DNA of 35,492 nucleotides from the NCBI GenBank assembly GCA_002345475.1, contig DDWC01000034.1:1-35492 (forward strand), in the 5' to 3' direction. A model generated the notes under the pieces. It did not search any database. It was not told where the DNA came from and worked only from the letters and a program-made list of their open reading frames with translations. A program made the translations under genes and the position numbers. Origin of the DNA: Firmicutes bacterium UBA2296 (GTDB lineage Bacteria > Bacillota > UBA994). Shown piece after piece: positions 6,960 through 14,812 of the stretch; position 1 is the first letter of the stretch; each line of letters begins with the position of its first letter.

Positions 6960-8591
6960 TCAAAGCTCCAGGCTTGTCTTCACAACGCCGCCCTTGTCGC
7001 TTAGCACAGTGATATCGAGCCGGCCCTTGCCCGACACGACCCACTCGGCCTGCCGCTTGGCAAAGCCGGGTATGTGGCCCAGCTCGGTTCTGGCCTGCCC
7101 CGCGCTCAGACTAAGTCCCTCGCCAAGCTCGAGCTTAACTTCGACGGGTTTGGCAGTTTTGTTACTCAGGGCCATTGCGGTGATGTTGGTGGCCAGGAAA
7201 CCGCTGTTTACTACTATGAGCTGCACCTTGTGCACGTTTTGTGCCAGCTCTACGGTATTCACTTTCTCGATCTCCAGGCGGGGAGATGATGCCGCATGGC
7301 GGATGGTGTAGCGCGCGCTGCCGCGGATTTCGTCCTCGAGCATGTGTGTGGGAGGGTTCTGGTTGACGTACTTGCGGTTCCAGCCGCCTATTTCCACCTC
7401 TCCCAGTTGCGGATGGACAAAGCTGTGCCAGTTGATAAAACCGCTGCCGTCAAGCTCCCGGTCGTTCCACTCCAGCAGTTTAAGCTGGACATCTTCTTCA
7501 TCCCTGGGGGTGCGCTGCTTAATCATTTTAAGGCTCTGGTGCTCGAGACCGGCCTGTTTGGGCAGATCCCACAGTTCTATCTCCAGCGCCACTATGCCCA
7601 GATGCGCATACGCCCAGTCGCGGAAACTGCCTACTGTAGGCTTGCTTTGGTCCCAGGTGAGATCCTGAAAAATGGAGATCAGCGGGAAGTCGGTCTCTGC
7701 CTTACCCATGTAACCGAAAGTCTTGTATAGTTCCAGGTCTGCTTCGGGCATTTTATCGTCGCTGAGGTGTTCAAAAGGACGGAGAAACACGCCCACCGCA
7801 GTGTGGTAGGCCAGGGTTCCGCCGATGTTCTTGTGCTTCAGCATAAAGTCGGCCACGTTCTTTGTTTCCGGCTCGCTAAAGGGGTAGGCGCCGGCGCCGG
7901 GCTGCCTGTGTTCCGGAGCCCAGTTGGCGGCAAAGTTGCGGTTGAAGTCCAGCCCGAACTGCGGCCGGGCGACCTTCACCTGAACACCGTCGTAGTTTTT
8001 GATCATACCTTCCGGGAAGAGTCGGTAATACTCTCCGCCAAAGTCGTCGGGCAAGCGTTTCACCATAATACGAGGGTCGCGCTCTGAAACCTTCCACTCG
8101 CCGTGGGGATCACGCCAGCGCATCTGCAATATGTGTCCGTCGCCGTTGACGTCTTCCGGGTAAAGCCCATCGGCCTGCTCTTCGTCGGGATATGGTCTGG
8201 CGGCGGAACGCACAGAATGGGGCGTGGTCAGGTAGTACTCGGACCCGTCCATGGTGATGCGGGGCATGATGTAAACCGTACGGGTATCCAGCACATGGGT
8301 ACACAGCGGGTCAGACCCATAGCCCAGAAGCAGCTCCTGTATGGTGTAAAGACAGGCTGCACAGCCTGATACTTCTCCGGCGTGGGTATTGCCGTTGATG
8401 AAATAGGCAGGCTTCTCTGCTGCTTCGCCGCTGGCGTAGTTGGTGAGCTCCAGCACCCACTGTTCTCGGCCCTGCGGGCTCAGGCCGGCGGAAGACAGCC
8501 TGCACAGGTGAGGGAAATCCTTTGTCCATTGTTCGAGCATGGTCGTAATTTGGTCGTAGGTGTGAAACTGGTCGAACACGATTCTTGCCAC
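6960..8591 (-). CDS. M14-family zinc carboxypeptidase
   Basis: A 543-residue protein with the M14 carboxypeptidase catalytic domain in the first ~350 residues: zinc ligands H70 and E73 (NTHAGEVSG, HxxE), substrate-binding N217-R218 in DFNRN, third zinc ligand H263 (AYHTA), and a catalytic Glu in ALEIELWD (337 or 339). About 190 extra C-terminal residues look beta-rich and may be an accessory domain. There is no signal peptide, so unlike most M14 enzymes it seems intracellular. The start is GTG (8589-8591) with AAAGGAG 10 nt upstream; an out-of-frame ATG lies further upstream. It is convergent with the M20 gene and probably a single-gene unit in a peptide-degrading neighbourhood. Confidence 0.85.
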   Translation of the reverse strand: MARIVFDQFHTYDQITTMLEQWTKDFPHLCRLSSAGLSPQGREQWVLELTNYASGEAAEKPAYFINGNTHAGEVSGCAACLYTIQELLLGYGSDPLCTHVLDTRTVYIMPRITMDGSEYYLTTPHSVRSAARPYPDEEQADGLYPEDVNGDGHILQMRWRDPHGEWKVSERDPRIMVKRLPDDFGGEYYRLFPEGMIKNYDGVQVKVARPQFGLDFNRNFAANWAPEHRQPGAGAYPFSEPETKNVADFMLKHKNIGGTLAYHTAVGVFLRPFEHLSDDKMPEADLELYKTFGYMGKAETDFPLISIFQDLTWDQSKPTVGSFRDWAYAHLGIVALEIELWDLPKQAGLEHQSLKMIKQRTPRDEEDVQLKLLEWNDRELDGSGFINWHSFVHPQLGEVEIGGWNRKYVNQNPPTHMLEDEIRGSARYTIRHAASSPRLEIEKVNTVELAQNVHKVQLIVVNSGFLATNITAMALSNKTAKPVEVKLELGEGLSLSAGQARTELGHIPGFAKRQAEWVVSGKGRLDITVLSDKGGVVKTSLEL

Positions 8592-8761
8592 AAGATATCA
8601 GCTCCTTTGTTTTCATGCGCTGTGTGAGATTTTCCCCTTGGGGTCCGCCAAATCCTTCCGCCGCAACAGTGTTCCTATTTTAACACTGCTTATACAACAA
8701 TCGGCCGTCATCCGGTGGGACGTAGAGCGTCTAGTTTTGTCCGATCAACTTGAGAGAACGT

Positions 8762-8779
8762 GGCACAGCATACTGTGCC
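8762..8779. repeat. Dispersed palindrome GGCACAGCATACTGTGCC
   Basis: Palindrome with 7-bp arms, followed by CCGACAAAA. A near-identical element with CCCTACAAAA occurs at 17516, and a half-copy at 15843-15860. Confidence 0.75.
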
Positions 8780-8791
8780 CCGACAAAAGAT

Positions 8792-8819
8792 GATTGCCGA
8801 ATGCTTAGTGCTGAGTGGT
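8792..8819. repeat. Heptad repeat array, four units
   Basis: Units GATTGCC, GAATGCT, TAGTGCT and GAGTGGT keep a strict 7-nt period; weaker units may continue to about 8860. Same class as the other heptad arrays in the window. Confidence 0.6.
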
Positions 8820-8873
8820 CGTCCGCTCCACTACGCGCCCAGCGCTAACCGCCCGTAACTACTGTGGGCACAG

Positions 8874-8957
8874 TGTCTCCCGTCTGTGGTGTCAGTGGAG
8901 GGTTTCCCCTCCCGTATCAGATCCGATCAGGTTCAATCAGCTCTTGTCAGGCTGTCG
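8874..8957. repeat. Decamer ATCAG element, copy 1
   Basis: A lead segment TGTCTCCCGTCTGTGGTGTC (8874-8893) is followed by four 10-nt units at 8911-8950, each ending in ATCAG or GTCAG, then GCTGTCG. A diverged second copy with the same order is at 17,709-17,791. Confidence 0.7.
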
Positions 8958-9003
8958 CAAGTCAAAGCAGACTCCACTTTTCACTTTCTGCTGATTGCGG
9001 AAC

Positions 9004-9912
9004 TCAATGCGCTCGTGCTCGACGCAGCCCAAACCGGCTGGCTGCTTGATGCGCCGCCATGATTTCCTGAGACGAGGGTATTCTGCCAATAACTCCATCG
9101 GACTTGGCCTGCCGGCTAGGGCTGTACTGTGCCATGATGTTGACGTAGGTATCAGTGGACATACTCTCGGCAAGAAACTGCAGAATTGCTTCTGTATCCT
9201 TTGCGTGGTCGGGCATAATCAGGTGGCGGACCAGCAGGCCACGAGTCGCCAATCCCTGGCTGTCTATGACCAGGTCGCCCACCTGTCTGTGCATCACGGT
9301 CACGGCTTCACGGACTGCCGCAGGGTATAGTCTGGTCCCAAGATAGCGTTCCGATGATGATTCGCAAAAGAACTTGATATCCGGCATATAGATGTCGACC
9401 ACGCCATCGAGCAGAGCAAGCGCCTCTAGAGAATCGAAGCCTCCGGTGTTATACACCAGCGGGATTCTCAGTCCAAGGTCCACCGCCAGGCACAGGGCAG
9501 AAAGAATCTGCGGCACATAGTGGGTGGGTGACACAAGGTTGATGTTGTGACATCCACGGTGCTGCAGCCGAATGAACAGATCCGCCAAGCGATCGACCGA
9601 GACGACTTGTCCATGTCCAAGGTGGCTTATCTCATAATTTTGGCAAAAGATACAGTGCAGGTTGCAGAGTGAGAAGAAGACAGTTCCCGAACCACTGCTT
9701 CCGGTGAGTACGCGTTCCTCGCCGAAGTGGGGAGCGGCTCCCGATATACGGACTTCACTCCCGGCCCTGCAGACTCCTTTTTCTCCTGCTGTCCGGTCGA
9801 CACCGCAGTTGTGAGGGCAGAGGTTACACTGACGTAACATCGCTTTAGCTGTTTCGGCCCGCTTAATCAGCTCACCTTCCTCATGCAACCTGACGTAGTT
9901 AGCATTGAACAT
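9004..9912 (-). CDS. Radical SAM protein, PflX-like (pyruvate formate-lyase-activase-related)
   Basis: A 302-residue radical SAM protein. The canonical CX3CX2C cluster is C83-NLH-C87-IF-C90, and should hold a [4Fe-4S] cluster that cleaves S-adenosylmethionine. A second Cys set lies ahead of it (C29, C32, C36, C48), typical of the PflX branch. Later segments include NLVSPTHYVPQI, LVYNTGGFDSLE and VDIYMPDIKF. The substrate of PflX proteins is not established; no pyruvate formate-lyase gene is nearby. The start at 9912 has GGAGGTG 6 nt upstream; an upstream in-frame ATG (9972) lies in repeat-like sequence and is unlikely. It is apparently a single-gene unit. Confidence 0.85.
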   Translation of the reverse strand: MFNANYVRLHEEGELIKRAETAKAMLRQCNLCPHNCGVDRTAGEKGVCRAGSEVRISGAAPHFGEERVLTGSSGSGTVFFSLCNLHCIFCQNYEISHLGHGQVVSVDRLADLFIRLQHRGCHNINLVSPTHYVPQILSALCLAVDLGLRIPLVYNTGGFDSLEALALLDGVVDIYMPDIKFFCESSSERYLGTRLYPAAVREAVTVMHRQVGDLVIDSQGLATRGLLVRHLIMPDHAKDTEAILQFLAESMSTDTYVNIMAQYSPSRQAKSDGVIGRIPSSQEIMAAHQAASRFGLRRARAH

Positions 9913-9963
9913 GCTAGCACCTCCGTTCTTACCCAAGTCTGTGTGAGGCGAAAGCCGGGGAGC

Positions 9964-10012
9964 GTTCAGCATTCGGCATTCAGCAAACAGCAGTCAGCAG
10001 AAAGCGGAAGGT
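9964..10012. repeat. Heptad repeat array, about seven units
   Basis: Units GTTCAGC, ATTCGGC, ATTCAGC, AAACAGC, AGTCAGC, AGAAAGC and GGAAGGT in strict 7-nt phase, directly upstream of the radical SAM gene. The gap 9913-10290 holds this array, two CCCTAG(G/C) units near 10038-10051, a palindrome-like element at 10140 and another heptad array; no gene. Confidence 0.8.
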
Positions 10013-10139
10013 AGAAAAGGGATAAGGCTTGGGCCCTAGGCCCTAGCCGGTTCGCCAAATGTCTGTTTGAGTCTTGTTACTCTACATAATCCGGTTTATC
10101 AAGGTTATACGCGTATTACTGTTTCCCCTGCACCAGGGG

Positions 10140-10175
10140 CCGCGAGTCAGGGCCTCGCCGCTACAACCTCAAAGG
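10140..10175. repeat. Dispersed CCGCGAG..CTCGCCGCTAC element, copy 1
   Basis: GCCGCGAGTCAGGGCCTCGC followed by CGCTACAACCTCAAAG. A second copy of the same plan lies at 17,598-17,631 (ACCGCGAGCCACGGTCTCGC then CGCTACGTTCTAAG). The GCGAG / CTCGC arms can pair. Confidence 0.6.
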
Positions 10176-10220
10176 GACATGGAACGAGTGACGCGATAGA
10201 AGCCCAGGGCAGGTTCTTGC

Positions 10221-10285
10221 GCTGGCTGCTGGCTGCTGAGGGCTGATTGCTCCTGCTAAGCGCCAAGTGCTAATCGCCAAGCGCC
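10221..10285. repeat. Heptad repeat array, about nine units
   Basis: GCTGGCT twice, GCTGAGG, GCTGATT, one 6-nt unit GCTCCT, then GCTAAGC, GCCAAGT, GCTAATC and GCCAAGC. It ends 6 nt from the stop of the DUF2087 gene, so it lies in that gene's 3' untranslated region. Confidence 0.8.
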
Positions 10286-10290
10286 GCCTC

Positions 10291-11040
10291 TCACACCTTC
10301 ACCCAGTACCTGCTGCCGTCCCTGGTGCGTTCGAGATAGCCGTAGTCGATGAGATAGCGCCGCAACATGACATAGTCGTCGTAGAAGGCGGCCAATTTTT
10401 CGTTGATCTCTGTCTCGCTGAAGTCGGTCTTGGCCGGTATCGATTCCGCAATATGCCGTAGCACCATAACTTTTCGTTTCTGTTTGCTGGGCATTGTGGC
10501 CAACTTACCGTCTTTGAAATAGGTGTCTATAGCCTTCTTATATTCTTCCTCGGTGATGGCAAATCTCTCGTCCACCATGGTCGCCCCCTTATGCACTGGT
10601 ATAAACTTTTCGTCAGTTGTCTCCTCGACACCCAGCAGACCCATAAGTGCCAGCAGCACCCGGGCCTGACGTTCCTTCTCGCGCAGTTTGAACCGGTGGG
10701 CTCTGACGGTAGAGGTGCTGCCTCCCCCCGTCGCGCGTACTATCTCCTGGTCGCTTAAGCCGCGATGCATCAGGCCAAGAATCTGTGATTGTAACTCGGT
10801 CAGGCCGCTGAGCTTGCGATCCAGGCCCAACAAGTACTTGAACATGCCGCCATGTTCGGCGCTGACGTGCTCTCTGGCCATGCGCGGGGCGTCTAGCAGT
10901 CTGTCAGCGTGCCGGTAAATGACGCCAAGCTCGAACTTGTGGCCACAGATAAGGCAGACATAGTCGTCGCCATCACGAGTGTATCCCTGGGCCAGCTGGT
11001 CGGCCGAAGCACTCCAGAAACGTTCGTCAGTTTGATTCAA
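10291..11040 (-). CDS. DUF2087-domain transcriptional regulator with LuxR-type HTH
   Basis: A 249-residue regulator. Residues 29-63 contain a CLIC pair (C29, C32) plus H58 and H63, a possible zinc site. A LuxR-like helix-turn-helix follows at about 78-122 (LTELQSQILGLMHRGLSDQE, then STSTVRAHRFKLR). The C terminus is a DUF2087 domain (FKDGKLATMPSKQKRKVMVL .. FYDDYVMLRRYLIDYGYLER .. DGSRYW). The start chosen is TTG (11038-11040) with GAGGAG 8 nt upstream. An ATG at 11076 would precede the predicted transcription start and is excluded; an ATG at 11058 lacks a ribosome site. The gene is divergent from glnS. Target genes and ligand are unknown. Confidence 0.8.
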   Translation of the reverse strand: MNQTDERFWSASADQLAQGYTRDGDDYVCLICGHKFELGVIYRHADRLLDAPRMAREHVSAEHGGMFKYLLGLDRKLSGLTELQSQILGLMHRGLSDQEIVRATGGGSTSTVRAHRFKLREKERQARVLLALMGLLGVEETTDEKFIPVHKGATMVDERFAITEEEYKKAIDTYFKDGKLATMPSKQKRKVMVLRHIAESIPAKTDFSETEINEKLAAFYDDYVMLRRYLIDYGYLERTRDGSRYWVKV

Positions 11041-11078
11041 AGCAAACACTCCTCGCATATGTTGAATATTACACAAAC

Positions 11079-11107
11079 ATAATACAGTTTCGTTTATAAT
11101 GTGTCAA
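11079..11107 (-). promoter_or_regulatory. Sigma-A promoter of the DUF2087 regulator gene
   Basis: On the reverse strand, consensus TTGACA (11107-11102), 17-nt spacer, TATTAT (11084-11079). The predicted transcript starts near 11072, about 32 nt before the TTG start codon, which supports the short start. Confidence 0.8.
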
Positions 11108-11227
11108 CGACCCGCTAGCCGCCAGCCACGTGCCGTGTACGGTCCGTAGTTAATGTTTAGCGCACAAAGAGGATTTGCGGGCTTTCCGTTGAACAAAAAT
11201 AGGATAACTTCCTAAGGGGGCAGGACA

Positions 11228-12901
11228 ATGAGCACTGCAGATACAGGTAGCAACTTCATCCATACCCAGATAAACGAGGATCTGGCCAGCGGGCGATACG
11301 ACCGGGTACATACCCGCTTCCCCCCGGAGCCGAACGGCTACATGCATATCGGCCACGCTAAGGCTATATTGCTCAACTATTCCACCGCTCAGCTTTACGG
11401 GGGAAAGTTCAACCTGCGCTTTGATGATACTAACCCCGTCAAGGAAGAGACCGAGTTTGTGGAAGCGATTATTGACGATATCCATTGGCTGGGTGCGGAA
11501 TGGCAGGATCGGCTGTTTTTCACCTCCGGCTATTTCGAGCGGCTTTACGAACTGGCCGAGGGCCTGATTATTGACGGTAAGGCCTATGTTTGCGATCTGG
11601 ACAAGGACCAGACCAGGGAGTATCGGGGAACTTTGACCGAGCCTGGGAAGGACAGCCCGTATCGCAGTCGCTCGGTGGAAGAAAACCTTGATCTTTTCCG
11701 CCGAATGCGGGCTGGCGAGTTCTCCGAGGGCTCGCGGGTATTGCGTGCCAAGATTGACATGTCCTCGCCCAACATCAATATGCGCGACCCGGTTTTGTAC
11801 CGCATAATGCACGCCGAACACCATCGCAGCGGCGATGAATGGTGCATTTATCCCATGTACGACTATTCACATCCCTTATCTGATGCCTTTGAAGGTATCA
11901 CCCATTCACTGTGCAGCATAGAATACGACGACCACCGTCCCCTTTACGATTGGTTTCTGGAGAACACCGGGTTTACGGCGTCTGACAGGCCCAGGCAGAT
12001 TGAGTTTGCCCGGCTGAACCTGACTTATACAGTGATGAGCAAACGCAAGTTGCTTAAGCTCGTGCAGGACAGACACGTTGCGGGCTGGGATGATCCCCGC
12101 ATGCCCACAATTGCCGGGCTTCGCCGCAGAGGCTACACTGCCAGTTCCATACAGAATTTTGCCGAGCGCATCGGTGTGGCCCGGGCAGACAGCACAGTAG
12201 ACTTAGCCGTCCTGGAGCACTGCATAAGGGAAGAGCTAAACAGCAGCGCGTCACGTATCATGGCGGTGCTGAAGCCCCTTAAGGTAGTAATCACCAACTA
12301 TCCTGACGGTCAGACTGAAACCCTGCATGTAGAAAACAACCCTGAGAACCCAGATGCCGGAAGCCGCGAGGTGCCGTTCTGCCGTGAGGTCTATATCGAG
12401 GCGGACGACTTCATGGAAGACCCCCCGCGCAAGTTCTTCAGGCTGGTGCCGGGTGGAGAAGTGCGGCTAAAAGGCGCGTATATTATCCGCTGCGATGACG
12501 TCGTCAAGGATGCCGAAGGCAATGTGGTGGAACTGCGCTGCAGTTATGACCCGGAAACAAGAAGTGGCGGCGCCAACAGCGGCAAAAAGGTCAAAGGCAC
12601 GCTGCATTGGGTATCGGCGAAGCACGCAGTACAATCGGAAGTGCGCCTTTACGACAACCTGTTCACCGTGGAAAACCCAGGCGCCAGCGAGGACTTTGCT
12701 TCAATAATCAATCCGGATTCGCTCACAGTCCTTGGCAACGCCCTGGTGGAACAGAGCGTGGCGGACATGGCCGCGGGAACCCGCTTTCAGTTCATGCGAC
12801 AGGGATATTTCTTCCTGGAGTCTGTATCACAGGACGGCCGCCCCGTTTTCAACCGCATCGTAGGTCTAAAGGACACCTGGTCCAAAATGCAGAAGGCATA
12901 G
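11228..12901 (+). CDS. glnS: Glutamine--tRNA ligase (class I glutaminyl-tRNA synthetase)
   Basis: A 557-residue GlnRS that charges tRNA-Gln with glutamine using ATP in the cytoplasm. Class I signatures are PPEPNGYMHIGH (32-43, HIGH-type) and VMSKRK (269-274, KMSKS-type); the catalytic domain and C-terminal anticodon-binding beta barrels are full length. Segments such as RFDDTNPVKEE, YPMYDYSHPLSDAFEGITHS and AGWDDPRMPT are diagnostic of GlnRS against GluRS. An AAGGGGG ribosome site precedes the ATG. No T-box leader is seen. Many Bacillota lack GlnRS and make Gln-tRNA through GatCAB, so this gene may be of transferred origin. A terminator follows; a DUF2087 regulator is divergent. Confidence 0.97.
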   Translation: MSTADTGSNFIHTQINEDLASGRYDRVHTRFPPEPNGYMHIGHAKAILLNYSTAQLYGGKFNLRFDDTNPVKEETEFVEAIIDDIHWLGAEWQDRLFFTSGYFERLYELAEGLIIDGKAYVCDLDKDQTREYRGTLTEPGKDSPYRSRSVEENLDLFRRMRAGEFSEGSRVLRAKIDMSSPNINMRDPVLYRIMHAEHHRSGDEWCIYPMYDYSHPLSDAFEGITHSLCSIEYDDHRPLYDWFLENTGFTASDRPRQIEFARLNLTYTVMSKRKLLKLVQDRHVAGWDDPRMPTIAGLRRRGYTASSIQNFAERIGVARADSTVDLAVLEHCIREELNSSASRIMAVLKPLKVVITNYPDGQTETLHVENNPENPDAGSREVPFCREVYIEADDFMEDPPRKFFRLVPGGEVRLKGAYIIRCDDVVKDAEGNVVELRCSYDPETRSGGANSGKKVKGTLHWVSAKHAVQSEVRLYDNLFTVENPGASEDFASIINPDSLTVLGNALVEQSVADMAAGTRFQFMRQGYFFLESVSQDGRPVFNRIVGLKDTWSKMQKA

Positions 12902-12936
12902 CCGGAGAAGGTCCCACATAGCAATATCAAAGCAAG

Positions 12937-12973
12937 AAGGAAGAACCACCTGGCAAGGTGGTCCTTCCTTTTT
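12937..12973 (+). terminator. glnS terminator
   Basis: Stem AAGGAAGAACCACCT (12937-12951) / AGGTGGTCCTTCCTT (12956-12970), nearly perfect with one bulge, 4-nt loop GGCA, then TTT. It overlaps the stop codon of the convergent lipoprotein gene. Confidence 0.8.
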
Positions 12974-13568
12974 ACCTGGCTTTACCCAGTACCTCAATTA
13001 ATGTGCGGTTGAACTCTTCCATGCCGCTGCTTTGCGAGGTTATGACCAGGTCCGACACCGACACAGGACCGGGCACGTAGACGCCGCCACCCGCTTCTAT
13101 GGTGGACGAGGCGGTACCGGTCGCCTTGATCCCCTCCAGAACTCCCGCATGAGCCATAACTCCTGTTCCGGCGCAGATCCCGGCTATAAGTTTTCGTTGT
13201 CTGTGAAAATGTCTTATGAGTGACAGGGCTTCGGCTGATTTGACCAGTCGTTCTCCAGAAAACCCGCCCGGTATCACCAGAGCGTGAAAATCGCTGGGGT
13301 CTACATCACCGATGGCTACTTCTGCTTCTATGGTCTGGCGTGGCTCGTCCATAGCGGTAACCAGCCCTACTTGGGGCGCAACCACCACCACGGTGCCGCC
13401 ATGTTTTTCAACGGCTTCAATGGTGGCTTTCGCATAGACATGGAGATAACGCTCGTCTACCAGCAGAGCCACCCTTTTACCGTGCAGATTAACGGGCGCG
13501 GTGCATCCCGCGAGAGTGATGAGTAATAGTGTCAGGGCCAGAATAAACGATCTAGTTGTCGCTCGCAT
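12972..13568 (-). CDS. DJ-1/PfpI-family lipoprotein
   Basis: A 198-residue protein with an N-terminal lipoprotein signal: basic start, hydrophobic stretch 8-20, lipobox LAGC with lipidated C22. The mature part is a DJ-1/PfpI class I glutamine-amidotransferase-like fold: KRVALLVDER, VIPGGFSGERL, and the nucleophile elbow AGICAGTGVMAH with C132. Cytoplasmic relatives act as deglycases, chaperones or amidases; a membrane-anchored, exported member is less usual and its substrate is unknown. GGGGTGA lies about 9 nt before the ATG. It is convergent with glnS and probably monocistronic, ahead of the NamA-like gene on the same strand in a separate unit. Confidence 0.8.
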   Translation of the reverse strand: MRATTRSFILALTLLLITLAGCTAPVNLHGKRVALLVDERYLHVYAKATIEAVEKHGGTVVVVAPQVGLVTAMDEPRQTIEAEVAIGDVDPSDFHALVIPGGFSGERLVKSAEALSLIRHFHRQRKLIAGICAGTGVMAHAGVLEGIKATGTASSTIEAGGGVYVPGPVSVSDLVITSQSSGMEEFNRTLIEVLGKAR

Positions 13569-13658
13569 TTGCTGAAATCACCCCCCAGGGTAACGTAGCA
13601 TAAACCGCAAAGATCGAACGAGGACTATCATTTGAGGAGTAGCACTAATCGTTCTGCT

Positions 13659-14687
13659 CTAGCGCAAGAGAGCCTTCTTCATGGGCTCGGGAATAGGCAG
13701 GTCGGCTTCCAGAGCCTTGGCAGCCCGCACAGGCCATTGTGCGTCGTGAAGGTATGCGCGTCCCACAGCCACAAGGTCGCAATCCTGATTGCGCAGGGCA
13801 TACTCGGCCAAAGAAGGCTCACCCAGCAACCCCACGGCAATGACCGGTATGGCCACACTTTGCTTTATGGCCCTGGCCAATGGCAGCTGGTAGCCCGGCC
13901 ACACTTCGGGCCTGACGGGAACGCTGCCGCCGCTGCTGACGTGTATTGCCGCCATGCCCATAGCCTCAAGTTCCAGACACAGAGCGATGATGTCTTCCAG
14001 TGTGTAGCCGTTAGCGTCGTATTCGCTGGCGGACACCCGGACAGTGAGAGCGCAATCTGGTCCGATGTGGGGTTGGCAGGCTGCCACAGTCTCCTTTAGA
14101 AAACGGTGCCTGTTCTCCCTGCTTCCTCCATACCGGTCGGTACGTCTGTTGGAAAGCGGGGAGATGAACTGATGTATGAGATAACCATGAGCCCCGTGGA
14201 GTTCCATCACTTTGTACCCTGCGGCGACGGCCCGGCGAGTAGCCTCCGCAAAGGCGTCAATGGCCTCAGCTATGTCCGAGATACTCATGGCTTCAGGCAC
14301 ACGGTGTTCAGGCGAAAAAGCGACGGCCGAGGGTGCCAGCAGGCGGTCTACACCAGCCCATGACTTGCGTCCGGCGTGTCCAAGCTGAACCGCGGGGACC
14401 GAGCCAAAGTAGGCTATGGTCTCCGCCAGGCGAGCCAGTGGCTCTACGTGAGCATCGTCCCACAGGCCAAGGTCGCAGCCAGAAATCCTGCCGTCGGCAG
14501 TTACTGCTGTTGCTTCCAGTATGGTAAGCGCCGCGCCAGCTAGGGCGCGCACCCCGTAATGAGCGGTGTGGTAAGGGTTGGCCAGTCCCATGTCACCGGC
14601 GCTGTACTGACACATAGGTGGTAGTACAATCCGGTTCCGCAGTGACACCGGGCCGATCTTTGACGGTGTGAAAAGAATGTTTTCCAT
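13659..14687 (-). CDS. namA: Old-yellow-enzyme family NAD(P)H ene-reductase, NamA/YqjM type
   Basis: A 342-residue FMN-dependent TIM-barrel oxidoreductase that reduces activated C=C bonds with NAD(P)H. It matches Bacillus YqjM at family-defining positions: C26 and Y28 in PPMCQYSA near the flavin, H164 and H167 in MELHGAHGYLIHQF that bind the substrate carbonyl, then SPLSNRRTDRYGGS. Length is typical of YqjM/NamA (about 338). There is no iron-sulfur extension, so it is not of the 2,4-dienoyl-CoA reductase type. An excellent AAGGAGG site precedes the ATG. It is divergent from the aldolase gene, with a TACAAT -10-like box in the shared region. Confidence 0.93.
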   Translation of the reverse strand: MENILFTPSKIGPVSLRNRIVLPPMCQYSAGDMGLANPYHTAHYGVRALAGAALTILEATAVTADGRISGCDLGLWDDAHVEPLARLAETIAYFGSVPAVQLGHAGRKSWAGVDRLLAPSAVAFSPEHRVPEAMSISDIAEAIDAFAEATRRAVAAGYKVMELHGAHGYLIHQFISPLSNRRTDRYGGSRENRHRFLKETVAACQPHIGPDCALTVRVSASEYDANGYTLEDIIALCLELEAMGMAAIHVSSGGSVPVRPEVWPGYQLPLARAIKQSVAIPVIAVGLLGEPSLAEYALRNQDCDLVAVGRAYLHDAQWPVRAAKALEADLPIPEPMKKALLR

Positions 14688-14755
14688 AGTAGACCTCCTT
14701 ATTGGACATTGTACTGGTTTTCGTCATTTTGTGACGTTTTCCTCCCCACGAGGGA

Positions 14756-14774
14756 GCAGGATTACGTCTGCGAA
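14756..14774 (+). promoter_or_regulatory. Leader motif GCAGGATTA-N5-GCGAA upstream of the aldolase
   Basis: GCAGGATTA (14756-14764) and GCGAA (14770-14774). The same two boxes in sense orientation occur upstream of the amidohydrolase pair (23262-23237, reverse) and the membrane operon (30559-30586). Function unknown. Confidence 0.4.
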
Positions 14775-14812
14775 GAGGGAATTCTATGGGTAAGGAAGGG
14801 AGTGTTTTGGTC

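Larger units (their letters stand above)
8592..9003. other. 412-nt gap rich in short repeats
   Basis: No gene seen. It contains a GGCACAG palindrome, a short heptad array and a decamer ATCAG array (all listed separately), in the same order as in the gap at 17,437-17,849, plus a small CCCCTTGGGG palindrome near 8635-8644. Confidence 0.7.

Noticed and set aside
11108..11227. T-box riboswitch before glnS
   Set aside because: The leader is too short and no T-box sequence or specifier stem was seen.
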